From positions 16,614 to 80,613 of the forward strand of contig PXYV01000007.1 in NCBI GenBank assembly GCA_003023745.1: a stretch of DNA of 64,000 bases, read 5' to 3'. The notes under the pieces were generated by a model, which was not told the DNA's origin, did no database searches, and worked only from the letters and a program-made list of their open reading frames with translations. The stretch is from Sulfobacillus acidophilus (GTDB lineage: Bacteria; Bacillota; Sulfobacillia; Sulfobacillales; Sulfobacillaceae). The translations under genes were made by a program, and so were the position numbers. This document shows, piece after piece, positions 26,941-36,351 of this stretch (the stretch's first letter is position 1; the number at the start of each line of letters is the position of its first letter).

Positions 26941-27912
26941 TCAGCTTAAGCGGTACCAGCCAAATGGCTCTCCCTGGACAAAGGGTGCGCTCAATTCGTC
27001 CAATTGCCGGTCCAATTCTCCGTCTATCGCGACATCTAATGCCTTTAAATTCTCAAGCACCTGCTCCACCCGGGTAGCCCCAACAATGGCGCTGGCAACG
27101 TTGGGGCGGTCCATCAACCAGGCTAGCGCCAACGCGCTCGGTTCATAAGAAGCTTGCCATGCCAGGTCGGCAAACCGATCTCCTGCGGTGCGCAGGGCGG
27201 GACTGACGCGCGCAAGAAAATCGGGCTGGCGCTCAGCCCGCGATCCACTGGGGATGTGGCCGCCTTGGTATTTCCCGGTTAACACCCCACCTGCCAGCGG
27301 GTAGTAGGCGACTATACCCACACCCTCTGACTGGGCCAAGGGAATGAGTTCACGCTCGGGGGTGCGGTCTAATAGCGAGTAGGAGGGCTGCAGTCCGCAA
27401 AAACGCTCCCAACCGTGCGCGCGGGCCACACCCAAGGCGCTGGCCAGCTCCTGCGGCCGATAGTTGGAGCATGCCACATACAGCACTTTGCCTTGCCGCA
27501 CAAAGTCATCCAATGTCTGGACCGTTTCCTCATAGGACGTGTCGGGATCAAAGGTGTGAACATAAAAGAGATCAACAAAGTCTGTTTGCAGCCGTTTTAA
27601 ACTTTGCTCCAGTTGAAGGGTGAGGTGCCGGCGCGACGTGCCGCGGTTGTACGGTCCCGGTCCTTGCGGCAGTCCTGCCTTGGTGGCGATCACGGCCTGT
27701 GAGCGCCGGCCTTTTAGCGCCTCGCCAATAATCTGTTCGGACTGCCCTTGGGTGTAGCCATTGGCCGTATCAATCAAAGTGATGCCATGATCCAGCGCGG
27801 CATGAATGATGTCGATGGACGTCTTTTTGTCGGCCCGTCCTCCGAAACTATTCGTCCCCAGTCCCAATTGCGAAACTTTAAGTCCACTCGCCCCTAGATT
27901 CCGATATTCCAC
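26941..27912 (-). CDS. Aldo/keto reductase
   Basis: About 323 residues from a GTG at 27912, seven bases after AAGGAGAG; the frame is open to 27999 but overlaps nadE. NLGASGLKVSQLGLGTNSFGG, LIDTANGYTQGQSE (catalytic Asp and Tyr), VIATKAG (Lys) and FYVHTFDPDT (His) give the full AKR tetrad. It is an NADPH-dependent carbonyl reductase of the YghZ/Tas-like group. It follows nadE by 67 bases on the same strand; an NAD(P)-related link is possible but not shown. Confidence 0.93.
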   Translation of the reverse strand: MEYRNLGASGLKVSQLGLGTNSFGGRADKKTSIDIIHAALDHGITLIDTANGYTQGQSEQIIGEALKGRRSQAVIATKAGLPQGPGPYNRGTSRRHLTLQLEQSLKRLQTDFVDLFYVHTFDPDTSYEETVQTLDDFVRQGKVLYVACSNYRPQELASALGVARAHGWERFCGLQPSYSLLDRTPERELIPLAQSEGVGIVAYYPLAGGVLTGKYQGGHIPSGSRAERQPDFLARVSPALRTAGDRFADLAWQASYEPSALALAWLMDRPNVASAIVGATRVEQVLENLKALDVAIDGELDRQLDELSAPFVQGEPFGWYRLS

Positions 27913-27979
27913 GTATTCACTCTCCTTGCCATCCCCAATGTGGTTCGATAGCCCGCCTGCACTCCTGCTACTTTCTTTT

Positions 27980-28807
27980 CTACCGCCACCAGTTGTCAAA
28001 CGGAGTCACAGGCAACCGTCGTTTATGCTCTGTCACACGATAGCGGTGACGAATGCGACCGGCGATATCATCCGCAATGGATTCGCCGGTCAAAAAGGCG
28101 TCCATTACCTTGTACGAAATTCCCAACTCGTCTTCGTCCAGTTGACCGGGCCTTTGATCCAACAGATCGGCCGTCGGCGCCTTGGTGTAAATTTGTTCTG
28201 GGGCTCCCAGATATTTCAAGAGTTCACGACCTTGTTGCTTGGTCAATCCCGTGAGCGGGGTCAAATCGACGCCGCCATCGCCATACTTCGTAAAAAACCC
28301 CGGCAAAGCTTCAGCGGCATGATCGGTCCCCACCACCAAGGCATTAAAGGCGTGCGCGAAGCGATAGTGGACCGTCATCCGTTCTTGCGCCTTTTGGTTG
28401 CCCTTATTGAAGTCGGACATTTTTTGTCCCGTCGCCGCTTCGAACGCCTGCACCGCAGCGTCTACCGCCCCCTTGATGTTCACCACAAATGATCGGTCGG
28501 GGCGAATAAAATCAAGGGCTCGAATTGCATCTTCCTCATCTTGCTGCACGCCATAGGGGAGCCGCAAGGCAATGAATACATAGGCCTGGTCCGCTTCTTG
28601 GCGCAGTTCTTCAACCGCCATCTGGCACAACCGTCCCGCCAAGCTGGAGTCCTGACCGCCGGAAATGCCTAGGACAAATCCTTTCATGCCCGCAAAGCGT
28701 ACGTAGTCCTTCAGGAACTCTAGGCGAAACCGAAGCTCCTCTTGCGGAACAATCCGTGGCTTTACATGCAAATCCTCAATAATTTGTTGTTGCGTTGGCT
28801 CCTTCAC
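27980..28807 (-). CDS. nadE: NH3-dependent NAD+ synthetase
   Basis: 275 residues. GISGGQDSSLAGRL (48-61) is the PP-loop of N-type ATP pyrophosphatases, and YGDGGVDLTPLTGLTKQQGRELLKYLGAP, APTADLLDQRPGQLDEDELG and KRRLPVTPFDNWWR are diagnostic for NadE. It makes NAD+ from deamido-NAD+, ATP and ammonia. There is no glutaminase domain. GTG start after GGGGAGG. Confidence 0.95.
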   Translation of the reverse strand: MKEPTQQQIIEDLHVKPRIVPQEELRFRLEFLKDYVRFAGMKGFVLGISGGQDSSLAGRLCQMAVEELRQEADQAYVFIALRLPYGVQQDEEDAIRALDFIRPDRSFVVNIKGAVDAAVQAFEAATGQKMSDFNKGNQKAQERMTVHYRFAHAFNALVVGTDHAAEALPGFFTKYGDGGVDLTPLTGLTKQQGRELLKYLGAPEQIYTKAPTADLLDQRPGQLDEDELGISYKVMDAFLTGESIADDIAGRIRHRYRVTEHKRRLPVTPFDNWWR

Positions 28808-29451
28808 GATCTGCCCGCCTCCCCCTATGCGTTGCGATAAACGGTTGACTGAACCGCCCTAATCACGACTATACCGAAGCAAGTCCGGTTTGGCGACTCA
28901 CGCTTATCATTTAATCGGATTACCGGCTCTCATACCCCCACCATGATCACGAGCCAATGCTGCCAGGTATCCTTCCCGGACGGGGGGTTGATGCGCGGAT
29001 TTTAGCTGTTTCGCCCATGGACGAAGCGCGCCAATCGAATTCACCAATGGGTGTCCTGACTTTGAATTCCCGACCGATCGCCGAGTTCCGATCAAGCCTC
29101 ATACGTGTTCGGCAGGTGCCATCCTCAATCCCACTTGGTCGGGTAGCGCTACTGTACCTACGCCGAGATGGTTGAGCAGCCGGACGTTTCGTACGTTGAG
29201 CAGATCCGCGGCAACGGACCCGACCTCCCGCGCTATGCGTAACGCCTTGACGATGGCCAGGCCATACATTGGCCAACGTTGGTGTTGCTGGCACATTGAA
29301 AACCAGTCCCCAATATTTTGGGGAGTTGTGGCCAGCTAATGTCACACCTTGACGATGCGAGCAGCGTCGCATGTATTAAGCACCCGACCCATTCCCCCTG
29401 ATCTTTTGATTGGCGGCCAGAGTCGGCTCACCATCCGGGTTATCTCACGCT
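28808..29451. other. Intergenic stretch, no gene assigned
   Basis: A minus-strand frame near 28907-29296 has protein-like composition (ALRIAREVGSVAADLLNVRN) but is split and without start signals. It may be a decayed mobile-element gene that I cannot name. Confidence 0.35.
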
Positions 29452-30312
29452 CTAAATAGGAAAGACGATAGTTCGGTTTTCAAATGGCAAAACCCGGTCG
29501 GAAACGTGCCAATTGACAGCCCGCGCCAATACCATGCGCTCTACGTGCCGGCCAATGCGCTTATAATCGGCCAACTGATGGCGATGGTCGACGCGATGCA
29601 CGTCTTGCTCGATAATCGGCCCCTGATCGAGCTCTTCCGTCACATAATGCGCGGTCCCCCCGATTAACTTCACGCCCCGCCGATAGGCTTGCAGGTAGGG
29701 ATTGGCCCCTACAAAGGCCGGAAGAAACGAGTGGTGAATGTTAATAATGCGCGAGGGGAATCGCGACACAAAGTCGGCCGAGAGAATTTGCATGTAGCGC
29801 GCCAAGACGATCGTGTCGATTTGATAGTTCGCCACGATATCTAATATTTGTCGTTCACTTTCACTCTTTTGTCCTTTGGCGACCGGCACGTAATAAAAGG
29901 GCAGAGAGTACGATTGCGCCAACTCGCCAATTTCCGCGTGATTACTAATGACGACGGCGATATCCGCGTCAATGTCGCCCCGTCCCGTTTGCCAGGCGAG
30001 TTCTTGCAAGCAGTGCGACTCACGCGACACCAGCACCGCTAGACGCTGGCGCTGGTGCGCTTTAGTCAGGCGCCATTGCATAGGGACATTGCGTGAAAGG
30101 CTTTCCATGTCTTTTCGAATGCGAGCGTCCGTCCCCGTCCGGGCATCAAATTCACTGCGCATAAAAAAATGGCCGCCCAAGCCTTCGGAGTGTTGATCGA
30201 ACGCCACAATGTTCGCGCCAGCCTGCGCCAAGACGCCGGACACGCGATGAATCAGACCTCTTTCGTCCGGGCACGCCATCAAAAGACGGTACCGTTCTTC
30301 TCCCATCGTCAT
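29452..30312 (-). CDS. purU: Formyltetrahydrofolate deformylase
   Basis: About 286 residues from the ATG at 30312 behind AAGGTGG. An N-terminal ACT domain (LLMACPDERGLIHRVSGVLAQAGANIVAFDQHSE) is followed by a formyltransferase domain with INIHHSFLPAF and GGTAHYVTEELDQGPII. It splits 10-formyl-THF to THF and formate, balancing one-carbon units and feeding formate to purine synthesis. Full length for the family. Monocistronic. Confidence 0.95.
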   Translation of the reverse strand: MTMGEERYRLLMACPDERGLIHRVSGVLAQAGANIVAFDQHSEGLGGHFFMRSEFDARTGTDARIRKDMESLSRNVPMQWRLTKAHQRQRLAVLVSRESHCLQELAWQTGRGDIDADIAVVISNHAEIGELAQSYSLPFYYVPVAKGQKSESERQILDIVANYQIDTIVLARYMQILSADFVSRFPSRIINIHHSFLPAFVGANPYLQAYRRGVKLIGGTAHYVTEELDQGPIIEQDVHRVDHRHQLADYKRIGRHVERMVLARAVNWHVSDRVLPFENRTIVFPI

Positions 30313-30418
30313 TCCCGTAAGCCACCTTCTCACCAATGTATGGACGGCATTATGCCGAGTTTCTTAGAGAAGGTCAAGCGGTGTCCAATATCCCCCCGAG
30401 CGACATGCGCTGCAATCA

Positions 30419-30655
30419 CTAGAACACCCGGATCACCAAGCCCACCAGACTGACCAGCAGCACCAGACGGAACGCCGCCCAATAATTTAAGCGGGGCCAT
30501 TGGGCCAATGGCGGCAGCGTGAGGTTCCAAAGCCAGCGCAAAAGCCCCGGCGCGCCAAACAGCAATACCGCCGCGACGATGACCCAAGCCCAACCGCTCA
30601 CATTAATTAGCGCCAATGGGCTCAACTCGGCAACCGGGGGCGGAATGAATTGCAT
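30419..30655 (-). CDS. Small two-helix membrane protein of unknown function
   Basis: 78 residues with two hydrophobic segments (about 22-42 and 58-76) joined by a proline-rich turn (LTLPPLAQWPRL). GAGGAG lies seven bases before the ATG. No family recognised. It lies between the YbjQ-like protein gene and purU, all on the same strand. Confidence 0.7.
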   Translation of the reverse strand: MQFIPPPVAELSPLALINVSGWAWVIVAAVLLFGAPGLLRWLWNLTLPPLAQWPRLNYWAAFRLVLLVSLVGLVIRVF

Positions 30656-30699
30656 AGGCGATCTCCTCGAAGTGTTCAGTTAGGATCGGTCCCGTAGAG

Positions 30700-31161
30700 T
30701 TAGCGCACCTGTAACGTCACCGGACGATTCGAGCGTTCGCCCACTTTCCGCACCGCGGTCCCGGTGGCCACCACCTCCATGACTTCTTCCGAGCGATGAA
30801 TGATCTCCAAATTGACGTTGACGATAGCGTCCGCGCCCAAATCGCTGGCTTCGGACTTCATGCGCTGCAACGCCAGTTCTCGCGCATCATACATCAGTTG
30901 CGTTAGTTGGGTGAGTTCGCCCCGCTGCATGCCCTTAAAAGCGGTCGCAATCCCGCCACTAATACCCATCGACATGACACTATTCCCCAACACCAGCCCC
31001 AAGGGCTCATACCCGGCATCCGTGACCAACCAAAAGTCCAAGGCGCTGAGGTTGCTGGTCGCTGCCCCCTTTGACGTCTTCGCCATTAACGCTTGCAGTT
31101 GCGATTCCACATCTTTCATGTCCGACACTTGATTGCCGCTATTTCCAATTCCAAATGGCAC
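30700..31161 (-). CDS. YbjQ/UPF0145-like heavy-metal-binding-domain protein
   Basis: 153 residues, GTG start seven bases after GAGGAGG. The C-terminal half (ALQRMKSEASDLGADAIVNVNLEI ... VMEVVATGTAV) is the YbjQ fold, a small pentameric domain named for predicted metal binding. The N-terminal part (residues 30-75) has a related beta pattern (DFWLVTDAGYEPLGLVLGNSVMS). Role not known. Confidence 0.85.
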   Translation of the reverse strand: MPFGIGNSGNQVSDMKDVESQLQALMAKTSKGAATSNLSALDFWLVTDAGYEPLGLVLGNSVMSMGISGGIATAFKGMQRGELTQLTQLMYDARELALQRMKSEASDLGADAIVNVNLEIIHRSEEVMEVVATGTAVRKVGERSNRPVTLQVR

Positions 31162-31862
31162 AACAACACCTCCTCATGTTCTTGACTTTCCATTCGCCAT
31201 ATGCAAAGGAGACTCCTGCAACGCGGCAATAAAATGGGATGGATCGTAGTCGGCGGCCCTGAGAGGGAATCGACATTGCGGTGGTACCCCTGACCCATGC
31301 GGCGCGATTGGGTCGGCGCAGCTTGTCGTCGCTCACGCAACCGACCCTCAATCCGGGGTCCCACCTTGGCATATGATTTGATTGCTCGCTCGTTGCCTGC
31401 CCAGGTATCCAGTTGAATGCGACGTAATCGAAACCTAAGTGATCCCCAGTTGCTACCATATCGAGGCGCGCCTGCGGTCCCGGTCTGCGGATTTTGCCGC
31501 TGCAGCGGCGCCACGTTCGTGGCCCTTCACGATGCAGGAGACGGCGATTACAGGAGACTGCCTCACGGGCCCGGTTCGAAGACCGCTCCCCCGGGCGGAA
31601 ACAGCCCCTCGGCTTCCCAACACCGGGGCGTCCGCATTGATAGACTGGATTCGAGAAAGAGTGGCGGTTACGGAGCCATTTCGATCAATCACGGATTGGC
31701 CACGATTGGCGGAATTGTCTTTTGAAAGGTGTGATGGACCCGAAGCATCATGCGCCAGACCACGTCATGACACGCTAAGGTCCAAGTCCCGAGGCGCCAT
31801 CACGGATGGGTGCGTTTCGTTTTGACGGTGTTGGCTCGCCATGCGCGGTCCTTCTCCGCCAC
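31162..31862. other. Gene-free region
   Basis: Overlapping short frames on both strands without start signals; likely decayed DNA next to the transposase remnant at 31863. Confidence 0.35.
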
Positions 31863-32144
31863 TTACGCCACCCACCCGGCGATATTCAGCCAATAATATG
31901 CACAGGCAAAGATCAACAAGAGCCGATCCCACCGCGCGGGGGTACTTAACGTCACCCAATCGCGGTGGAGAAGCTTTCGTCGGGATCGTTTTTCTCGTCT
32001 TTGAAACATTCTTCGGTGGTAAAGCGTTGGCCGGACGCGACCACGATCCGTGTTGCCGGCCAGTCGGCTGGCATCAACCCGGGAGACACGACTAAAGACC
32101 AGGGATCCTTGTGTGCACCGTCGCAGTACACCACCACGCGACAC
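31863..32144 (-). pseudogene. IS4-like transposase C-terminal remnant with a frameshift
   Basis: One frame reads CDGAHKDPWSLVVSPGL ... GQRFTTEECFKDEKND, the YREK-like segment with the catalytic Glu region of IS4-family transposases. The adjoining frame continues with LLHRDWVTLSTPARWDRLLLIFACAYYWLNIAG, the usual C-terminal helix. A frameshift near 31965 separates them. The N-terminal part is missing. Confidence 0.65.
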
Positions 32145-32507
32145 GTAAGACTGCCCCCCGATCGCTGGATGCCGTACTCAGTGAGGGGAAGATCCCCTAA
32201 GGCAGGACGTTAACGGGCCCACAGGGTACACGTCCACACGCTTCACCCCCCTTTGCCCAAAAACAATCGTGCAGACGCCACCGGCGCCCGCCCGCGACGA
32301 GGGTGTTCGACTAGTCGGATTCCGCTTCTGAATAATATACCCGCACCACCAGAACCGGCCCGATCAGGAGCCCACCATAGGATGCCGAGACCCAGCAAAA
32401 ATCCGGTAAGTGGCCAATTGATGTGCCGTATCCCACGCCACAGTCGACCCATCACAACATCTCCATCCATAGATCGCCAACTAGGGGCAGAATCGAGGAG
32501 CTGGGAC
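32145..32507. other. Gap upstream of the DUF3800 gene
   Basis: Apart from the doubtful membrane frame at 32243-32452, no feature seen. Confidence 0.3.
32243..32452 (-). CDS. Possible small membrane protein
   Basis: 69 residues if started at the ATG at 32452, which has GGAG eight bases upstream. One hydrophobic segment (WPLTGFLLGLGILWWAP) is followed by a basic tail. No family recognised, no partner evident. It may be fortuitous. Confidence 0.35.
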   Translation of the reverse strand: MGRLWRGIRHINWPLTGFLLGLGILWWAPDRAGSGGAGILFRSGIRLVEHPRRGRAPVASARLFLGKGG

Positions 32508-33122
32508 GTGTTAATCTTTATGGATGAATCGGGCGATACGGGATTCAAATTTGACCTAGGCTCATCACGATATTTCGTGAACATGCTCGTATTGGTGCCC
32601 GACGCGCAGATTGCGGAGTCCCTTCGAGAGCGCATCGAGGAAGTTCGTCGGAATCATCGCTGGTCGAAAGAATTTCACTTTAACGAAACGCCTGATGATA
32701 TTCGCCGTGCATTCTTACAGGCCATGGGTTCCCATCGGTCCCTCGTATTTCGAGCGATCGTCGTTCCCAAAACTGATATTTTCAGTGGGTTTTTAAGGGA
32801 AAACAACGATAGCTTTTACAATTACGTCACACGCCAAGTCCTTGAATATGATGGAGGAACCATTCAGCAAGCGAAGTTATTTATTGACAAACGCGGGCCT
32901 AGAGCTTGGCGCAATGCACTGGCCGTTTATCTTAGACGGCAACTGAATAGCCGCCAACAGTACAAGATATTAGACATCAAGCAGAAAGACTGGAAGGAAA
33001 ATGCCTTAATGCAAATTGCCGATAGGTATAGCGGAGCATTGTACCGCAAGATCACCAAAAATGACACGCGCTTTTATGACAAAATTAAAAAACAAAAGCA
33101 AGACGTGTGGTGGTTTCAATAA
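32508..33122 (+). CDS. DUF3800-domain protein
   Basis: 204 residues from a GTG at 32508, seven bases after GAGGAG; the frame upstream is non-coding in character. VLIFMDESGDTGFKF at the start and FIDKRG plus DIKQKDWKENALMQIADRYSGALYRKI later are DUF3800 hallmarks. The acidic residues (MDESGD, the later FIDKRG and the Asp of QIAD) give an RNase H-like arrangement. Such proteins are common in mobile and defence neighbourhoods, but their role is not established. A terminator follows at 33227. Confidence 0.88.
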   Translation: MLIFMDESGDTGFKFDLGSSRYFVNMLVLVPDAQIAESLRERIEEVRRNHRWSKEFHFNETPDDIRRAFLQAMGSHRSLVFRAIVVPKTDIFSGFLRENNDSFYNYVTRQVLEYDGGTIQQAKLFIDKRGPRAWRNALAVYLRRQLNSRQQYKILDIKQKDWKENALMQIADRYSGALYRKITKNDTRFYDKIKKQKQDVWWFQ

Positions 33123-33226
33123 AAAAGACGAACGCAGTAGGCTAGACGTTTTTCGCCACGCGCACATACAGAGTGACTATTCGCCTACCGATTCTCGGTG
33201 AGTCTAACTTGTCACAAGAACGAATC

Positions 33227-33253
33227 ATCGTCAACGCGCTGACGATTTTTTTT
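33227..33253 (+). terminator. Intrinsic terminator of the DUF3800 gene
   Basis: Stem ATCGTCA / TGACGAT with loop ACGCGC, followed by a run of eight T. It lies about 105 bases after the stop codon at 33122. Confidence 0.85.
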
Positions 33254-33464
33254 GGCGTCCGAAGACGCCTGGGGTAGGCCAAGCCGTCTGGACGTTTTTG
33301 TCCAGAGCTTCGGGGAGTATCCCCGAGCCTTCTATGTTTCATCGGCGCCCACACCGTCGTGGGCACCGCTATCCGTCCGCCGTGCGCACCCAGGCGGGCC
33401 ACCACGGCTCTGACGCATCCAGTTGTATTTCGTCAAGAGACGTCCATGCCCCGGGTTCGGGGCA
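33254..33464. repeat. Array of consecutive hairpins
   Basis: Beyond the terminator lie five more perfect or near-perfect stems: GGCGTC/GACGCC (33254-33269), TCTGGAC/GTCCAGA (33287-33306), TCGGGGA/TCCCCGA with one wobble (33309-33327), GCCCAC/GTGGGC (33347-33364) and TGCCCCG/CGGGGCA (33447-33464). Loops are 3-6 bases. No open frame crosses them. They sit between the DUF3800 gene and two integrase relics. Confidence 0.6.
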
Positions 33465-33538
33465 CCCCTATGAATGAAAAATGGGGCGGGACGCGCTATG
33501 CTAGAGGGGACCTCCGACTGAGATCGTATTTTCTCTGA

Positions 33539-33799
33539 TGCTGTGAGCCCGCTCAAGAGACGGATTCCGGCCTTGTCGAGTCCTCCGGGGATCGCAAGGG
33601 CGTTCATCTGTTCCGGCACTACCTGGCCACTGCCCTGTTGAGCCATGGCGTCCCGCAGCCGGTCATCAGCCAAACCCTCGGGCACACGGAGCCCCACTCC
33701 CTGGAGACCTATCTTAGCGCCGATTTTCCGCATCTGAAGGCGTGTGCCCTCAGTATCGCGCGGCGGCCCGTGCCCGAGGAGGTGTTCGCCGATGCTTAA
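33539..33799 (+). pseudogene. Tyrosine recombinase, C-terminal relic
   Basis: The frame reads GVHLFRHYLATALLSHGVPQPVISQTLGHTEPHSLETYLSAD, the HxxR, LGH and Tyr motifs of the catalytic domain. It ends at the TAA at 33797 after about 85 residues. The N-terminal domain and first Arg are missing. The next recombinase starts inside its last codons (ATGCTTAA), an overlap typical of tandem recombinase operons. Confidence 0.75.
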
Positions 33800-34300
33800 G
33801 TTCACGTCGTTTCTGGCTCCACTCGTCCGGGAATATATGGCCTACCAAAAAGCCTCAGGACGGTGGAATGACGCGTCTGATGAACCGAACCTCCTCTTGT
33901 TTGATCGATATTGCCAGACCTGATTGACACGTGGTGTCGCCAACGCGACACCGAATCCAACAATTCCTGCCGATCCCGCATCTATGTGATCACCAGTTTC
34001 CTCGGCTACTTGCGAAGCCGTGGGAAAACCCCCGTGATGCCACCCGATATCCCGAGAAAAGAGAAACGCACGTATATTCCCCATGCCTTTACGGAGGCAG
34101 AACTGGGGCACTTTTTCCGCGCGTGTGACACCCTACCAGCCGCATCATATACGCCCGCCCAGCGGTCGCGAACGATCACCATTCCGGTCTTCTTCCGGCG
34201 GCTGTACAGCAGCGGCCTGCGAACGAACGAGGCCCGCCGGTTACGGGTGGAGGATGTCGACTTGCGTAAAGGGGATCTTGGGTGTCCGGATACTCCGTCA
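33792..34300 (+). pseudogene. Second tyrosine recombinase, frameshifted and truncated
   Basis: It begins MLKFTSFLAPLVREYMAYQKASGRW and stops at 33922. The reading continues in another frame from 33911: IDTWCRQRDTESNNSCRSRIYVITSFLGYLRSRG, the SAM-like core-binding domain, then a catalytic-domain start with YSSGLRTNEARRLRVEDVDL (first catalytic Arg). It breaks off near 34290. So the N-terminal two thirds survive with one frameshift. Confidence 0.75.
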
Positions 34301-34553
34301 ACTAATCCACCGAAAGCTCCTTCGCCCATGCCCCAATGAGTTTAAAATTGCGCACAATGCCCAGTGCGACCCTTCCAGAGCAACCATTCGGACAATGTGC
34401 TCCAGATAAGCGTGGGGTGGCGCCGTCATAACAAAATGCACTCCCGCCGAATTTCTGTCTCGAAATCTCCGATGCTCTGACCTGGTTAAGAGAAGTCGAC
34501 TTTACCAGAAATAAGGTAGATCGCATCACGGCTTTCCCCATACGTAGACGCCG

Positions 34554-36278
34554 CTACGAAGCGCTAAGCGACCAAAGCTGCGGTTCACCGTAGCCGGTTA
34601 CCGGATTTAGCGTAGCCAGGTTTACACCGTGAAGGTTAGTCGCCACGGCTTCGATGGTGCCGGGACGGTTCATGAAGATCACAGGGAGCTCCTTGGCAGT
34701 GTATTCCTCGAAATTAAAGTAGGCTTGAAGATTAGCTGCGAGACTTGTCGCCGGCTTATGCTGGAAGTCGTCGATCAGATCATCTTCTTGCGTGTTATGC
34801 CATCCAAAAAAGTCCAGGCCCCCGCCGCTATAAAAGACTGCGTCACCTGCGGGATAGTACCCGCTGAAGGTGATGCCAAATGCGCCCACCGCATCCCACT
34901 GAGACGGTTCTCCCGTCACGATACTTAATTCAGTCGTCGATGTTTTGGGTTCCAATGTTACCTTAATTCCGATCTTAGCTAGATCGCTCTGTACTAACGT
35001 GACTGTTTGAACGGTCGTCTGATTGCCACTCGCGTACATCAACGGGAACGCCAATGATTGACCATCTTTGGTCATGACACCATGGATTTCTTTCCAGCCA
35101 TGCGACGTCAGGAGAGCCTTGGCGTGTGCCAGATTAAACGGATAGACCGGTTGGCGCAGCGCGGGATCTAAGAACACGGTGACGGGTCTGGTAGGTATGG
35201 GGCCGTACTGCGGTGGAGCATAGCCGTGATAGATATCCTGGTCAATGGCATTCTGGTCAATCGCCTCGGCAATGGCCTGCCGCACGTAGAGTTGACTAAA
35301 CACAGGCCCGAGCCCATTGGCAGCATTGGCGTTCATGTTGACGGCGAGAAAGTCGTACCCCAAATTGTAGCCGGCCCACAAATTGTCGATTCCCTGAAGG
35401 GCACGGCGTGCACCCCACTCCGAGAGGTCCAGATAGCCCAGCTGGACGGTGCGGGTCTGCAGGGCCGCGAATTCCGCCTCGTCGGACCCTTCATACTCCA
35501 GCGTGATGTTGTCGTGTGCTAAAGGACCTCCGGTGTAGTGCTTATTCACCGCAAACTTCCAGGCTTGACTGGGAACAGCGCTCGCCAACGTATACGGGCC
35601 ATCCACGACGCTGTCGAATTTGGGATTGGTGGCCTCTTGACCCAGGTACGCAATCTCCTTGCTCATGTTTTGGGGATATTTGTCCCACGCCTGTTTGGGA
35701 AGGGGCAGTAATTGGCTGAGGCCATCGTAGATAAACCACTCTTGGTTTGTCGGCGCATTCAAGGTCACTGTTAACGCATATTTACCGTTGGCGACGACAC
35801 TTTTGACGCCGTTTGGAATGTCACCAAAATCCGCATTGGCATATGGCCACGGAGATGGCGCTTTTGTGGAAGAAATAGCCTGAATGATATGCCATGTCCA
35901 CAGCACGTCGGCGCTGGTGACCGGGGCCCCATCAGACCACTTGTACTTGGGATTGAGGTACACGTGGTAGACCGTGCCGGCCTTATTGTAGGTAACTCTT
36001 TTCGCCACCGAATACTGATAATCCACTTGATAATTCGCATTGATATAAATCAGTGGCATGTACAGCATGTAGCCGACTTGACTATTGAGTAGTGTATCAT
36101 TCGCCGAGTTTTGCAAGGGATTGTACCATGTCACTTCGGTCTGCGGAGCCAATGCTTCGACAATAGTCCCCGTGGACTGAGCGGCTCCAGATGAGGCCCA
36201 AGCTTGCCCGCCCGCGGTTCCTAAAGCCGCCAATGAGATCACCACCCCGCTCGTCAAAGCTATGCGTCCAAAACGCAC
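34554..36278 (-). CDS. Extracellular solute-binding protein, family 5 (oligopeptide/nickel type)
   Basis: About 574 residues; the GTG at 36278 is better spaced from AGGGGG than the ATG at 36284. A Sec signal peptide (cleavage near AWA-SSG) has no lipobox Cys. GTVYHVYLNPKYKWSDGAPVTSADV is the family-5 signature, and QLYVRQAIAEAIDQNAI and the lobe-II sequences are normal. It binds a peptide-like or other ligand outside the membrane. No permease or ATPase genes lie nearby, so it must serve a transporter encoded elsewhere. Confidence 0.93.
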   Translation of the reverse strand: MRFGRIALTSGVVISLAALGTAGGQAWASSGAAQSTGTIVEALAPQTEVTWYNPLQNSANDTLLNSQVGYMLYMPLIYINANYQVDYQYSVAKRVTYNKAGTVYHVYLNPKYKWSDGAPVTSADVLWTWHIIQAISSTKAPSPWPYANADFGDIPNGVKSVVANGKYALTVTLNAPTNQEWFIYDGLSQLLPLPKQAWDKYPQNMSKEIAYLGQEATNPKFDSVVDGPYTLASAVPSQAWKFAVNKHYTGGPLAHDNITLEYEGSDEAEFAALQTRTVQLGYLDLSEWGARRALQGIDNLWAGYNLGYDFLAVNMNANAANGLGPVFSQLYVRQAIAEAIDQNAIDQDIYHGYAPPQYGPIPTRPVTVFLDPALRQPVYPFNLAHAKALLTSHGWKEIHGVMTKDGQSLAFPLMYASGNQTTVQTVTLVQSDLAKIGIKVTLEPKTSTTELSIVTGEPSQWDAVGAFGITFSGYYPAGDAVFYSGGGLDFFGWHNTQEDDLIDDFQHKPATSLAANLQAYFNFEEYTAKELPVIFMNRPGTIEAVATNLHGVNLATLNPVTGYGEPQLWSLSAS

Positions 36279-36310
36279 CGCCATCGCCCCCTAGACATGT
36301 TAAATTTTTA

Positions 36311-36351
36311 TTGACATTACAAAATTACCATGAGTAGTAATTATCTGTAAA
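36311..36351. promoter_or_regulatory. Promoter region with a palindrome upstream of the binding protein
   Basis: On the minus strand, TTTACA and TAATTT are 18 bases apart. On the plus strand, TTGACA starts at 36311. Between them AATTAC/GTAATT (36323-36342) forms an inverted repeat within a wider TTACA/TGTAA pair, like an operator. Confidence 0.45.

Noticed and set aside
28907..29296. Protein-like minus-strand frames that might be a transposase
   Set aside because: Split by stops, no start signal and no catalytic motif; family could not be named.
34302..34541. Minus-strand frame ending VRNFKLIGAWAKELS, like a transposase C-terminus
   Set aside because: Too short and without other motifs to assign; left as unexplained debris.
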